Positions 6,456-14,690 of a DNA stretch of 16,737 nt are shown piece after piece (the first letter of the stretch is position 1; every line of letters begins with the position of its first letter). Made by a program: the position numbers and the translations under genes. The notes beneath the pieces are model-generated. The model had not been told where the DNA came from, did no database searches, and saw only the letters and a program-made list of their open reading frames with translations. Origin of the DNA: an uncultured Clostridia bacterium (GTDB taxonomy: Bacteria; Bacillota; Clostridia; Oscillospirales; Ruminococcaceae); NCBI GenBank assembly GCA_947630315.1, contig CANRHA010000010.1, positions 1-16,737 of the forward strand, read 5' to 3'.

Positions 6456-7778
6456 ATGAGAACAACTAAGACTGAAGACAGTCTCTTTAAATTGGCTATT
6501 ATTTTGTTGCCGTATGATGCAGTACATTATTTGATACCTTCACAGTATGCGCCAATTTCAATATATCCGTTTTTCATTTTACTCATATATATGGTGATAA
6601 ATCGAAGATGGCGTGTTTCATTAAGCAAAAACGGAATGCATTTAATAACTCTGTTTTTATATACGGCATTTCTTTCGATATTTACAAATTTAGCATATGT
6701 AAAATCAATTTCTATTTATGCTGAATTTATACTGACGTTCATGATTGGCATAATGGTTTTTTTATCTGCTGATATGTATTTGCATGAAAAGTTTTCCGAT
6801 AATATAAGTGACATGTTTAAATACATTGTACAATTACTTGGAAAAGCATACTATGTTCCGCTGATTGTAGGAGTAGTAGAATACCTTGCTTTACAGGGTG
6901 CTTTGCCCTCCGCTATTATTACCGTATTTCATATAGTATTTGGCGGCTGGCAAACAGGAAGGCTGTGTATGACTACATATGAGGCATCATGGGCTTCAAT
7001 GCATATGCTTATTGCGATGGTTACTTATTATAGCCTTTTGAAAATGAAAACAGGGCGAAAAGCTATTAATGTATTGTGCTTGGCATTATCTGCAGTGCTT
7101 TTTTTAATATCTGCTTCGGCTCAGGGAATAGTTACATTGATAGTAGCAAGTTTATTATATTTGTTTTTAAGTGCATATAGAGATAAAAGATTATTGAAGT
7201 TTTTTGGACAGCTCCTTTCCGTTATAGGCTTGATGGCAGTTGCGCTTTTTCTGTTTTATAGGATATTGTTGCTTATGCCGAATACATATATGGCAAGAAG
7301 AATATTAGGGTTCACGACGCTTAGAAATGCTTTTATGTACGATGCATCAGTTTTTGTTAGAGTCGGTTTTCCCTTGATTCATCTGCTTGTTTTTAAAGAT
7401 CATATGCTTTTTGGAATAGGCGGTGGTGATTTCAAGAGCGTTGTAGTTGATTATATTAAAGAGTATTTTCCATATGCAAGAGGAACGCCGGAAATAATTT
7501 ATATAATGTTAAACGGTTCTCCTACAGAAGTTTCGATTTATTTATGCGCACTTAGTGAATTTGGTATATTTGGGGCAGTATTGTTCTTTTTTCTTATTGT
7601 TAACTGTATAAAGCGCTTGGGCGTTAAACATATCGCAAAGGATAATATGGGTCTTATGTGCATGCTGGTAGCAGTGTTGCTGGCGCTCCCGATTCAGTTC
7701 GGAAGTTGGTCATATGTTCCTTTTTGGCTTTGCTTGGCTTTTACCAATAATTTAGGAGAGCCAAACAGCTTGATTTAA
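6456..7778 (+). CDS. wzy: Wzy-type polysaccharide polymerase (multi-spanning membrane protein)
   Basis: Likely joins flipped repeat units into long chains at the outer face of the membrane. The 440 residues are mostly hydrophobic, with roughly ten to twelve membrane segments. A hydrophilic loop near 325-350 (FGIGGGDF, EYFPYARGTPE, then NGSPTEVSIYL) resembles the large periplasmic or extracellular loop of O-antigen polymerases. Primary-sequence conservation in this family is poor, so the call rests on topology, length, and position between glycosyltransferases in a locus that also has Wzx. GTGGGAAG (6442-6449) gives a ribosome binding site before ATG 6456. A 77-bp AT-rich gap precedes it. An O-antigen ligase-like role is the main alternative. 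The symbol reflects role, not close homology. Confidence 0.8.
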   Translation: MRTTKTEDSLFKLAIILLPYDAVHYLIPSQYAPISIYPFFILLIYMVINRRWRVSLSKNGMHLITLFLYTAFLSIFTNLAYVKSISIYAEFILTFMIGIMVFLSADMYLHEKFSDNISDMFKYIVQLLGKAYYVPLIVGVVEYLALQGALPSAIITVFHIVFGGWQTGRLCMTTYEASWASMHMLIAMVTYYSLLKMKTGRKAINVLCLALSAVLFLISASAQGIVTLIVASLLYLFLSAYRDKRLLKFFGQLLSVIGLMAVALFLFYRILLLMPNTYMARRILGFTTLRNAFMYDASVFVRVGFPLIHLLVFKDHMLFGIGGGDFKSVVVDYIKEYFPYARGTPEIIYIMLNGSPTEVSIYLCALSEFGIFGAVLFFFLIVNCIKRLGVKHIAKDNMGLMCMLVAVLLALPIQFGSWSYVPFWLCLAFTNNLGEPNSLI

Positions 7779-7803
7779 AATAAAAGATTATGAGGAGATA
7801 GTA

Positions 7804-8358
7804 GTGAAAAGCATTAGGAAAATTTTTAATACTGCTTTTAAATATTTATATTCTGCCATAGCGCTATTCGGTAATATATTTATTAATAAAATTCCCAGCA
7901 GGCATTTTCGCAGGCTGTTTTACAAGCTGATGGGTGCAAAAATAGGCAAAAGCTATCTTTTCAGACGCGTTGAAGTATTGTCTCCCAAAGGGCTTGAAAT
8001 CGGGGATTACAGTACAGTGGGTTGGTTTTCTCTTTTGGATTCTCGGGGCGGGGTAAAGATAGGCAATAACGTTTGCATAGCAAGCTATGTTAAGCTTATA
8101 ACCGGTAGTCATAACATAAACTCTCCAGAATTTGAAGCTGTTTTTGAACCAATTGTTATTGACGATTATGCATGGATATGTACTGGGGCTACGATAGTTC
8201 AGGGCGTGAGGATAGGAGAAGGTGCAGTTATAGCTGCCGGAGCTGTAGTTACTCACGATGTAAAGCCTTATACTGTTGTAGGAGGCGTTCCTGCAAGGGA
8301 AATAACAACACGCAGCAGAGACTTGGAGTATCATCCTAAAACGCAATTATTACATTAA
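7804..8358 (+). CDS. Left-handed beta-helix (hexapeptide-repeat) acyltransferase
   Basis: Probably acetylates a sugar of the repeat unit with acetyl-CoA. The 184 residues contain tandem hexapeptide repeats, including GLEIGDYSTVG, GVKIGNNVCIAS, IVIDDYAWICTGATIVQGV and IGEGAVIAAGAVVTHDV. The family ending VGGVPAREI follows. TGSHNI (about 99-104) supplies the likely catalytic histidine, as in the WcaF, maltose and galactoside acetyltransferases. An extra hydrophobic, basic N-terminus of about 40 residues precedes the helix and may sit on the membrane. The start is GTG 7804, placed seven bases after an excellent GAGGAG. It follows wzy by 25 bp. Serine acetyltransferase-like activity is unlikely in this setting. 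Confidence 0.9.
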   Translation: MKSIRKIFNTAFKYLYSAIALFGNIFINKIPSRHFRRLFYKLMGAKIGKSYLFRRVEVLSPKGLEIGDYSTVGWFSLLDSRGGVKIGNNVCIASYVKLITGSHNINSPEFEAVFEPIVIDDYAWICTGATIVQGVRIGEGAVIAAGAVVTHDVKPYTVVGGVPAREITTRSRDLEYHPKTQLLH

Positions 8359-8417
8359 AATTTAAGGTTATTGATGCCTATTTGAGAGGGGATGATACGA
8401 TAGAAAGGGAATAATAT

Positions 8418-9257
8418 ATGAATATTAAGTTTTCATTTTTAATAGCAACTTTAAACAGACCTGAACTCTTAAAAGCTTGTGTTAAAGGACTATTAAATCA
8501 AACTTATGATAATTATGAAATAATAATTGTTGATCAAAGTGACAAAGAACAAATCGATGACACTATCGCTACTATGGATGATAGAATAAATTATATACAC
8601 ATTAAACGAAGGGGATTATCACATGCAAGAAATATCGGCTTGAATTATGTGTCTGGGGATTATGTTTGTCTGATAGATGATGACGCATTATATGATGAAA
8701 ACTATTTGAGTTTATCGTCTGAAATGATAGGCAGAATAAGCCCGACCGCTTTAATTGGAGTTTTGCTTGATCCCCATAAAAATATTCTTGTATCTGATTT
8801 AACCGATTGCACAATTCATTGGAAAAATGCATTCAAGGGACTTTGCAGCGCCTGTATGATATTAAAAACAGATTTTCTTAAATCTGTCATGTTTGATGAA
8901 AAATTCGGTCTTGGCAGTGTATATGGTTCAGGAGAGGACACGGATGTTTTGTTTAGCGCTTTGCATCAAAATAAAGTAGTATATTTCACCTCAAAAAATA
9001 AAATATATCATGGTATTCCTTCCATCGATGAGATACCGTTGCAAAAGTTAGCAAGTTATTCATATGGGGCAGGTGCTCTGTTCAAAAAAACTATTATAAA
9101 TTACTCAAAGTTCTGGGGGTGTTATTATTTATTGCGCACAGTTGTTGGAAATCTTTTAGTTTGGATATTTCAAAGCCTAAAAAAGAATAATACAGTGGCA
9201 GAGGCAAGAAAAGTTCGTGCAGTTTATACATTAAAAGGATTTTTAAGTTATAAGTAA
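8418..9257 (+). CDS. GT2 glycosyltransferase (GT-A fold)
   Basis: Inverting-type glycosyltransferase expected to add a sugar to the repeat unit. FSFLIATLNRPELLKACVKG (5-24) and NYEIIIVDQSD (32-42) are the usual GT2 N-terminus. GLSHARNIGL (66-75) is the nucleotide-binding segment, and CLIDDDALY carries the metal-binding DDD (87-89). GSGEDTDVLF (171-180) holds the ED pair typical of the acceptor side. The C-terminal part has an amphipathic or membrane-associated stretch (WGCYYLLRTVVGNLLVWIFQ) and ends with the common basic GFLSYK tail. ATG 8418 follows AAAGGGA. All motifs are intact although decayed DNA lies immediately downstream. Donor unknown. Confidence 0.92.
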   Translation: MNIKFSFLIATLNRPELLKACVKGLLNQTYDNYEIIIVDQSDKEQIDDTIATMDDRINYIHIKRRGLSHARNIGLNYVSGDYVCLIDDDALYDENYLSLSSEMIGRISPTALIGVLLDPHKNILVSDLTDCTIHWKNAFKGLCSACMILKTDFLKSVMFDEKFGLGSVYGSGEDTDVLFSALHQNKVVYFTSKNKIYHGIPSIDEIPLQKLASYSYGAGALFKKTIINYSKFWGCYYLLRTVVGNLLVWIFQSLKKNNTVAEARKVRAVYTLKGFLSYK

Positions 9258-10636
9258 AACTAACAAAATGGTCAAGCATTGCATTATCAGTGACTTATAT
9301 TTGAACAAATATTATTAAGGTGGGATACGATTTAAAATTATTACAGGTGGAGAATGATTCTTCATTCGCTAACAGTTAGCTTAAATGGCATCGCGGTTTT
9401 CTTCGAGGCATCTTCTTACAATAGATAATTTACGTTGACATGACTTTATAAAGAGAGTTATTCAAAAGTGCATATGGCATGTACAAATGCAGAAAGCCTA
9501 TGACATGGGTCATATTTCTGCAAGAATATCTTGACAAAACAACAGGGCAAATAAAAAGGTTGTGCTCTGTGCATGCGATGAGAATAACGCATGAAGATTT
9601 TAAAATTTGGCAATTGTCAGTATATACCTTAGCAAGATTTCTAAAAATGTATTTTACGAAATCTTTAAAATAACCGTATCGGTAATGCTTTTTGTGATTG
9701 ATGCGCTGCGCGAGTCTTTTCTCAGTCAGATTAAAGGCTGAGTATGAAAGTGAGCATCACAGGATGCTGAGACGATTTTCTATCCATAGCAACCTCTTAT
9801 GACGAATTAGGTGCAGTATTGATTGATTTCCTTTGCTGTTGCATCAAAGTTTTACGAGGAAATTGGTTATTGCTAAGTTACCAAGAATTATATTAATGTT
9901 CAGAGAGATAATGCTAATTTGAATGATGATCTAACATTTGCGTGGCAGACTCAACAGTTCCAGTTTCCTGACCGAGCCGATGACAAAAATACAGTTAGCA
10001 TATATTTTATGATCCAAGTACTGCATCGTTTTACCGTCAACTTCTGACGGCGAGAATATTTCATATAACAGCGAAAAAAGAATGAGGACTTATCCATGAA
10101 CATTGTGATATTCCAATCAATTCCCGAAAGCACTTTGAACGAGATAGTGGAGATACTTTCTGTACCGTTGTGTTATGAAATTACGGTGATAATTATCCCA
10201 AAAGAAAATAATGCTTTCTGTAACGATCGGTGAGAGAAATTTGCGTAATATATGAGCGGATATACGGCATAATCATCGCAAATTTCAGGAGAAAGGTCAA
10301 GCTGACATACTATTCTTATATGTTGACGGTTTCTGACTCGGGGTCTGTGTCGACGTTGCAAAAGAGAGATAGATAAATGCAGAGCATGACTTTATAACAT
10401 ACCTATATCCTGATATGGCTGAGTTTGAGCAGGGCTTAGGTTTTACAAAGACTTTTACGTTGTCTATAAATTCTTGGCGGGAGGCCGACCATGAAGCAAA
10501 AAATATTTTTTTCGCTTTAGATGAGTACATAATTATTTCAGACAAATAAAGTTGAGTAGAGAATAATCAAATATTTAATATTACAATTGGATTTTATAAT
10601 CTCAATAATTGACTTTAAAATGGGTGATGAATAAAA
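9258..10636 (+). pseudogene. Decayed coding DNA, about 1.4 kb; original genes not recognised
   Basis: No intact gene spans this stretch. Frame-shifted + strand fragments look protein-like. One at about 9470-9740 reads QKAYDMGHISARIS, KKVVLCACDENNA and later YLSKISKNVFYEIFKI in a single frame broken by stops. One near 9915-10045 includes NDDLTFAWQTQQFQFPDRAD. One from ATG 10096 starts MNIVIFQSIPESTLNEIVEI and ends in a stop at about 10230. A final piece at about 10380-10548 reads HDFITYLYPDMAEFEQGLGF before TAA. The last two may belong to one former gene, about 450 bp long, interrupted by a frameshift and at least three stops. I cannot assign a family. Position suggests lost glycosyltransferase or modification genes. 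Confidence 0.5.
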
Positions 10637-11620
10637 ATGAGTGAAGGAAATTACAGAATATATTTTATTATGCCAGAGGGAAGCTGGAATGATTTAAATC
10701 AAAGCACGTTTGCTGATTTATATGATGATTCACGAGTAACTATTTTAGAATCAAAATTTAAATCGCAATCCAATAAGGCGCTTTGCTTTATCAGAAGGCT
10801 TCATTACAGTAAAAAAATTAACAGAATAATAAATTTACCTTTTAAGGAAAAATGGAAATATACGTTAGATGAAATAAATTTTGTAAAAGAATTAAAATAT
10901 ATTTTGATTTTTCCAGATACTGTTTATCCGATAACTTCAGCATATATAAAAAAGCTTAAAGAACGCTTTAACGTAATATGTGTTTTGTTTTTACTCAATG
11001 CTCAGACCGAATTCCATCGGGAATATACGAAGCCTTATATTCCTTTTATGGATTACATTTTTACATTTGATTATGTTGATGCTCAGAAATATGGATATAT
11101 CGAATGTGAGAATTTATATTCTAAAATGAATATTGTAACGAGTGGAAATATTGTAAAAGATATATATTACATAGGCTTAGATAAAGGCAGGCTTAAAACT
11201 ATACAAAGAATCTTTGAATTAGCGCAGAGAAATGGAATTACATCGCTTGTTCGCGTTATAGGAACAAATATCAGCAAAAACAATGATGATAAAATAATAT
11301 ACAATCAGCGTATTTCATATAAATCAAGTTTGGAAGAAATGGTGAAATGCAACTGCATTTTAGAACTTTTAAGCGCTGGTCAATCAGGCTCGACGCTAAG
11401 ATATTATGAGGCAATAGTATACAATAAGAAGCTGCTAACCAATAATATAAATGTAGTGAATCTTCCGTTTTACAATCCTGATTACATTCACTTTTTTGAA
11501 AAGCCTGAGGATATTGACTGGGGTTGGGTCAAGGAGCAGATTCCAGTTGACTATCATTATGACGGAAGCTTTTCGCCTACGCATTTCATTGATAAAATAA
11601 TAGAATTGGAAGAAAAATAG
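10637..11620 (+). CDS. Putative glycosyltransferase of unrecognised family
   Basis: An intact 327-residue protein without an obvious membrane segment. I do not recognise a catalytic signature. Its organisation resembles a GT-B protein: a basic N-terminal half with FVICVLFLL-like strand content, a mid segment MNIVTSGNIVKDIYYIG, and a C-terminal half with ISYKSSLEEMVKCNCILELL followed by QSGSTLRYYEAIVYNKKLLT (about 250-269). That last stretch parallels the donor-binding region of GT-B enzymes, where a conserved acid in the YEA position contacts the sugar nucleotide. The ending FFEKPEDIDWGWVKEQI is also typical of such proteins. ATG 10637 follows TGGGTGATG at moderate distance. It lies just after decayed DNA in the AT-rich cassette, so a repeat-unit transferase is the best guess; other polysaccharide roles remain open. 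Confidence 0.6.
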   Translation: MSEGNYRIYFIMPEGSWNDLNQSTFADLYDDSRVTILESKFKSQSNKALCFIRRLHYSKKINRIINLPFKEKWKYTLDEINFVKELKYILIFPDTVYPITSAYIKKLKERFNVICVLFLLNAQTEFHREYTKPYIPFMDYIFTFDYVDAQKYGYIECENLYSKMNIVTSGNIVKDIYYIGLDKGRLKTIQRIFELAQRNGITSLVRVIGTNISKNNDDKIIYNQRISYKSSLEEMVKCNCILELLSAGQSGSTLRYYEAIVYNKKLLTNNINVVNLPFYNPDYIHFFEKPEDIDWGWVKEQIPVDYHYDGSFSPTHFIDKIIELEEK

Positions 11621-12049
11621 AGTTATCAGATTGACAAAGTCAATTTTACAAATTTTATTAACTACACTTTTGTGGCCAACATTTTATCTTTGTGATCTTC
11701 GCAGCAGTGGTTGTTATGTTTAGCTTATAAGCGACAGACATGCATCTTCTATATGGGCCACGCATCGCAGGGGTTTACGAAGGAATGTGCTAATACTATA
11801 AATACTTGATTAAACTTAAGATTTCAATAATGAAATTAGTGTGTCTTTGATTACAATATGTTATAAATAAAGTAAGATGAATATGATAATAATAAAACAG
11901 CTTATCTTTAAATTTGTATTACGATTATTATAATATGGTAGTGATAGTTATAAAAAGGCTATGAGCGATATTAATCGTTATTTGTTTTGTAAGATGAGAC
12001 TAAATCTCTAGGATATTGTATTTAAAAATAAGATTAGTGGAGTGATAAT
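11621..12049 (+). other. Gene-free AT-rich gap with weak hairpin; possibly gene remnants
   Basis: No convincing gene. Ten bases past the upstream stop, ATTGAC/GTCAAT (11630-11635/11639-11644) forms a short hairpin followed by TTTAC, at best a weak terminator. TATAAT at 11929-11934 lacks a good -35. A fragment near 11660-11800 (LLWPTFYLCDLRSSGCYV) might be relic coding sequence, but stops are frequent. The stretch most likely reflects deletion or decay inside the cassette. Confidence 0.4.
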
Positions 12050-13084
12050 ATGCTTAAAAAAATCAAAGAGGCAATTAAAAAGAATGATAGACTTTACGCT
12101 TTGGCGCGATGCATAAAAAATATAAATGATCCAGAATACATCAAATTAGTGCGTGGATATTACGAACAGCAGTATTATGATGCCGCATCGATTTTGGTAC
12201 ATCACTATGGAGACAGAGAGCCGAATAAACTTATCGTTGGAATTTGTAATGATACATGTTATTCCGGGTTCTGCGCTATGCTTTTGGAAGTTATGTCATG
12301 CTTGAACTGCGCTGATATTATGGGAGCAACTCCATCGGTATTATGGTCAACGAAAACGCTCTATTATGAGCCTGGTCTAGAGAAAGAGACGGATAATGTT
12401 TTTGAGTATTATTTTAAACCGATTTCAGATATAAAGTACAGTTCTATTTATGCTTACAAAAATGTTATAAAGCTACATCGTTCTAATGATTTTTGTCGTG
12501 ATAAAGCTTATGAAAACGACGGATGGTTTTATAGTGATAATATATTAAAAAGATCAGCATTTTTGTATAAGAAGTATATTCAGCTGAATGATAGGACAAA
12601 TGGATATATATCTGAACAAATACTTAATCTGGTTGGCGAGCCTCGTAAAGTAATAGGAGTTCATGTCAGAGGAACGGATTACGGTATAGGCCTTAAAGGT
12701 CATCCAGTAAAAATTCAACCAGCAGAGCATATAAAGAAAGTAAAGGAACTTTTGATTTCTGGAAAATATGATAAAGTCTTTTTAGCAACAGATGATTTAA
12801 ACGCTATTGAGCAATTTAAAAAAGAGTTTTCAGATAAACTTGTTTATTACAAAGATGCATTTAGAACGGATAATGATGTTGGCCCGCATTCTACGCCAAG
12901 TGATCGTCCATTTCATCATTATAAATTGGGCTTAGAAGTATTAAGAGATGTTTATACGTTGGCAAATTGCGGTGTCCTTATATGTGGATTATCCAATGTT
13001 TCTCTTGCTGCAAGATATGTAAATTTAGCTTTGGACAGAATATTTGATGAAGTTATAGTTTTAAATAACGGAATAAATGAGTAG
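12050..13084 (+). CDS. GT23/NodZ-like (fucosyltransferase-superfamily) glycosyltransferase
   Basis: Probably transfers a GDP-linked deoxysugar to the repeat unit. IGVHVRGTDYG (about 202-212) matches the HxRxxD signature of alpha-1,6-fucosyltransferases (NodZ, FUT8) and protein O-fucosyltransferases, which binds the GDP-sugar. The C-terminal motif DVYTLANCGVLICGLSNVS (about 299-317) corresponds to the superfamily's D-x-x-x-L...(G)-x-S-x-x-S region. KVFLATDDLNAIEQF sits between them, as expected. The N-terminal 60 residues are basic and helical without a membrane span. Length 344 is normal for the group. ATG 12050 follows GGAG at seven to ten bases. It is the last gene of the AT-rich cassette, and GDP-sugar genes (manC, gmd) flank the cassette, which agrees with a GDP-fucose-like or GDP-3,6-dideoxyhexose donor. 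The exact donor is unproven. Confidence 0.75.
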   Translation: MLKKIKEAIKKNDRLYALARCIKNINDPEYIKLVRGYYEQQYYDAASILVHHYGDREPNKLIVGICNDTCYSGFCAMLLEVMSCLNCADIMGATPSVLWSTKTLYYEPGLEKETDNVFEYYFKPISDIKYSSIYAYKNVIKLHRSNDFCRDKAYENDGWFYSDNILKRSAFLYKKYIQLNDRTNGYISEQILNLVGEPRKVIGVHVRGTDYGIGLKGHPVKIQPAEHIKKVKELLISGKYDKVFLATDDLNAIEQFKKEFSDKLVYYKDAFRTDNDVGPHSTPSDRPFHHYKLGLEVLRDVYTLANCGVLICGLSNVSLAARYVNLALDRIFDEVIVLNNGINE

Positions 13085-13140
13085 GATACAGAGCGGACAA
13101 AGAAAAGATGAAAGAAACGGGAAGCGCTGAACAACCATGA
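13081..13140 (+). pseudogene. Orphan C-terminal tail overlapping the wzx start (right cassette junction)
   Basis: In the frame that does not belong to the gene ending at 13084, codons from 13081 read VGYRADKEKMKETGSAEQP and stop at TGA 13138-13140. That TGA overlaps the wzx start as ATGA. Upstream in this frame a stop occurs at once (13078-13080). The tail has the GC-richer character of the wzx side. It looks like the last residues of a former gene that was translationally coupled to wzx and was replaced up to about 13081. This is inference from a short stretch. Confidence 0.45.
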
Positions 13141-14681
13141 CCTCCACCAAAACCCTTAAAAACAGCATAATCTCGGTAATCGGCCAAATTTTGACGCTGC
13201 TTTTGCAGTTTGTCAACCGCCGTATATTCGTAATGTTTTTGGACATCGAATATCTCGGCTATCAGAGCGTATTCGGGAATATTTTCTCGATCCTCTCGGT
13301 CGCGGAACTCGGCATAGGCGGGATAATTTCCTTCCACCTCTATCGCGAAATTGTGACGGACAACAAGCAGGAGATCGGCAAGCTGATGTACCTGTACAAG
13401 TGGGTATATCGCATAATTGCTGGCGCGGTCACTGTACTCGGGCTTATTGCTTGTGTCTTTGTGCCGTACATAGCGAAGGGCTCAACACGCAGTGACGGAT
13501 ATCTTTACACAGTTTATTTTTTGCAGCTAGCGAGCACTATTGCAGGGTATTTTCTGTCATATAGGAGGACGATATATGCCGCGGATCAAAAGGAATATGT
13601 AACAGTCGAGATAGACTTTTTCGCGAACATAATTGTTCAGGTGATCCAGCTCGGGATGCTCGTGATCTTCAAGAATTACATCCTCTATCTCATGATTCAG
13701 CTTTCGATCACTTTTTTCGCAAATGTCCTGATAATGCTGAAATCGAATAAGGATTATCCGTATCTGAAAGACAAATACAAGATAACCCGCGAAGACATCG
13801 ACCGGCGCAACATGATTCCAGACATCAAGAATCTTTTGATTCACAAGATAGCTGGCGTGATCTACGGGGGCACAGACAACATTATTATTTCAGCAATCTG
13901 CGGAATCAAAGATGTCGCGCTGTACGGTAACTATTTTGTCTTGAAAACCGGTGTGCTTAATGTCCTGTTTTACCGCCTTTTGAACCCTGTTCAGGCGGCA
14001 ATCGGAAATATCGTGTATAGCGATCGCAGCAAGGACGAGCTTTGGAAACAGTTTGAGATGTTTGATGTTTTCAGCTATTTCTTTGCAAGCTACATCAGCG
14101 CAGGTTTCCTTGTCTTCTTCCAACCTGCAATACAAGTCTGGCTTGGAAGTACGGAATACTTGCTTCCGTATTCGTTTGTAATTACGTTTTCTTTGACCAT
14201 CTACCTCGGCGCAGTTTGGGAAATCGTCTACAAATACCGCAGCGTTTTCGGCGATTACAGGCAAGACCGCAATTGTATGCTCCTGTCGGCAATTTTGAAT
14301 ATCATCGTGTCGGTAGCACTTGCAAAGCCTTTAGGCGTGACCGGCGTTCAGATCGGCACATTTGTGGCGTTTCTTCCCATCGCCTACGGCCGGATCAGGT
14401 TTGTGGTAGGCGGCTTCTTCGGGCAATCAGTAAAAAAATATCTTCTGAAACACGCAGGATTATTCGCAGTCGTTCTCGTTGAAGGCGCAGTCGTATATCT
14501 CCTCACAAGGCGCCTGCCAATAACCGTTGTAGGCATTCTTCTCAGATTTTTAGTCTGGGGCACAGTGCCGCTTGCAATAAATCTTCTTATATATTTCCGC
14601 AGCCCACATTTTAAGGATATGTGCGGATACTTCAAAAGCTTATTTAACATAGTTATGGATAAAATCAAACACAGGAAATGA
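13137..14681 (+). CDS. wzx: Wzx-type polysaccharide flippase (MOP/PST family)
   Basis: Moves the undecaprenyl-diphosphate-linked repeat unit across the membrane so that Wzy can polymerise it. The 514 residues have about twelve to fourteen hydrophobic segments. The N-terminus contains YLGYQSVFGNIFSILSVAE and LGIGGIISFHLYREI, typical of Firmicute polysaccharide flippases. A basic cytoplasmic region around 218-240 (KDYPYLKDKYKITREDIDRR) is also usual. ATG 13137 is preceded by GGGAAG at long spacing and overlaps the stop of an upstream remnant tail (ATGA), which suggests translational coupling in the ancestral arrangement. Composition is GC-richer than the glycosyltransferase block before it, so this gene is part of the right flank. 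It ends ten bases before gmd, whose ribosome binding site overlaps its stop. Confidence 0.9.
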   Translation: MTSTKTLKNSIISVIGQILTLLLQFVNRRIFVMFLDIEYLGYQSVFGNIFSILSVAELGIGGIISFHLYREIVTDNKQEIGKLMYLYKWVYRIIAGAVTVLGLIACVFVPYIAKGSTRSDGYLYTVYFLQLASTIAGYFLSYRRTIYAADQKEYVTVEIDFFANIIVQVIQLGMLVIFKNYILYLMIQLSITFFANVLIMLKSNKDYPYLKDKYKITREDIDRRNMIPDIKNLLIHKIAGVIYGGTDNIIISAICGIKDVALYGNYFVLKTGVLNVLFYRLLNPVQAAIGNIVYSDRSKDELWKQFEMFDVFSYFFASYISAGFLVFFQPAIQVWLGSTEYLLPYSFVITFSLTIYLGAVWEIVYKYRSVFGDYRQDRNCMLLSAILNIIVSVALAKPLGVTGVQIGTFVAFLPIAYGRIRFVVGGFFGQSVKKYLLKHAGLFAVVLVEGAVVYLLTRRLPITVVGILLRFLVWGTVPLAINLLIYFRSPHFKDMCGYFKSLFNIVMDKIKHRK

Positions 14682-14690
14682 GGTCACCCC

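Noticed and set aside
9479..9673. A 64-codon + strand frame (MYKCRKPMTWVIFLQEYLDK) as a small gene.
   Set aside because: It lacks a ribosome binding site, and better protein-like pieces occur in a neighbouring frame, so it fits decayed DNA rather than a real small gene.
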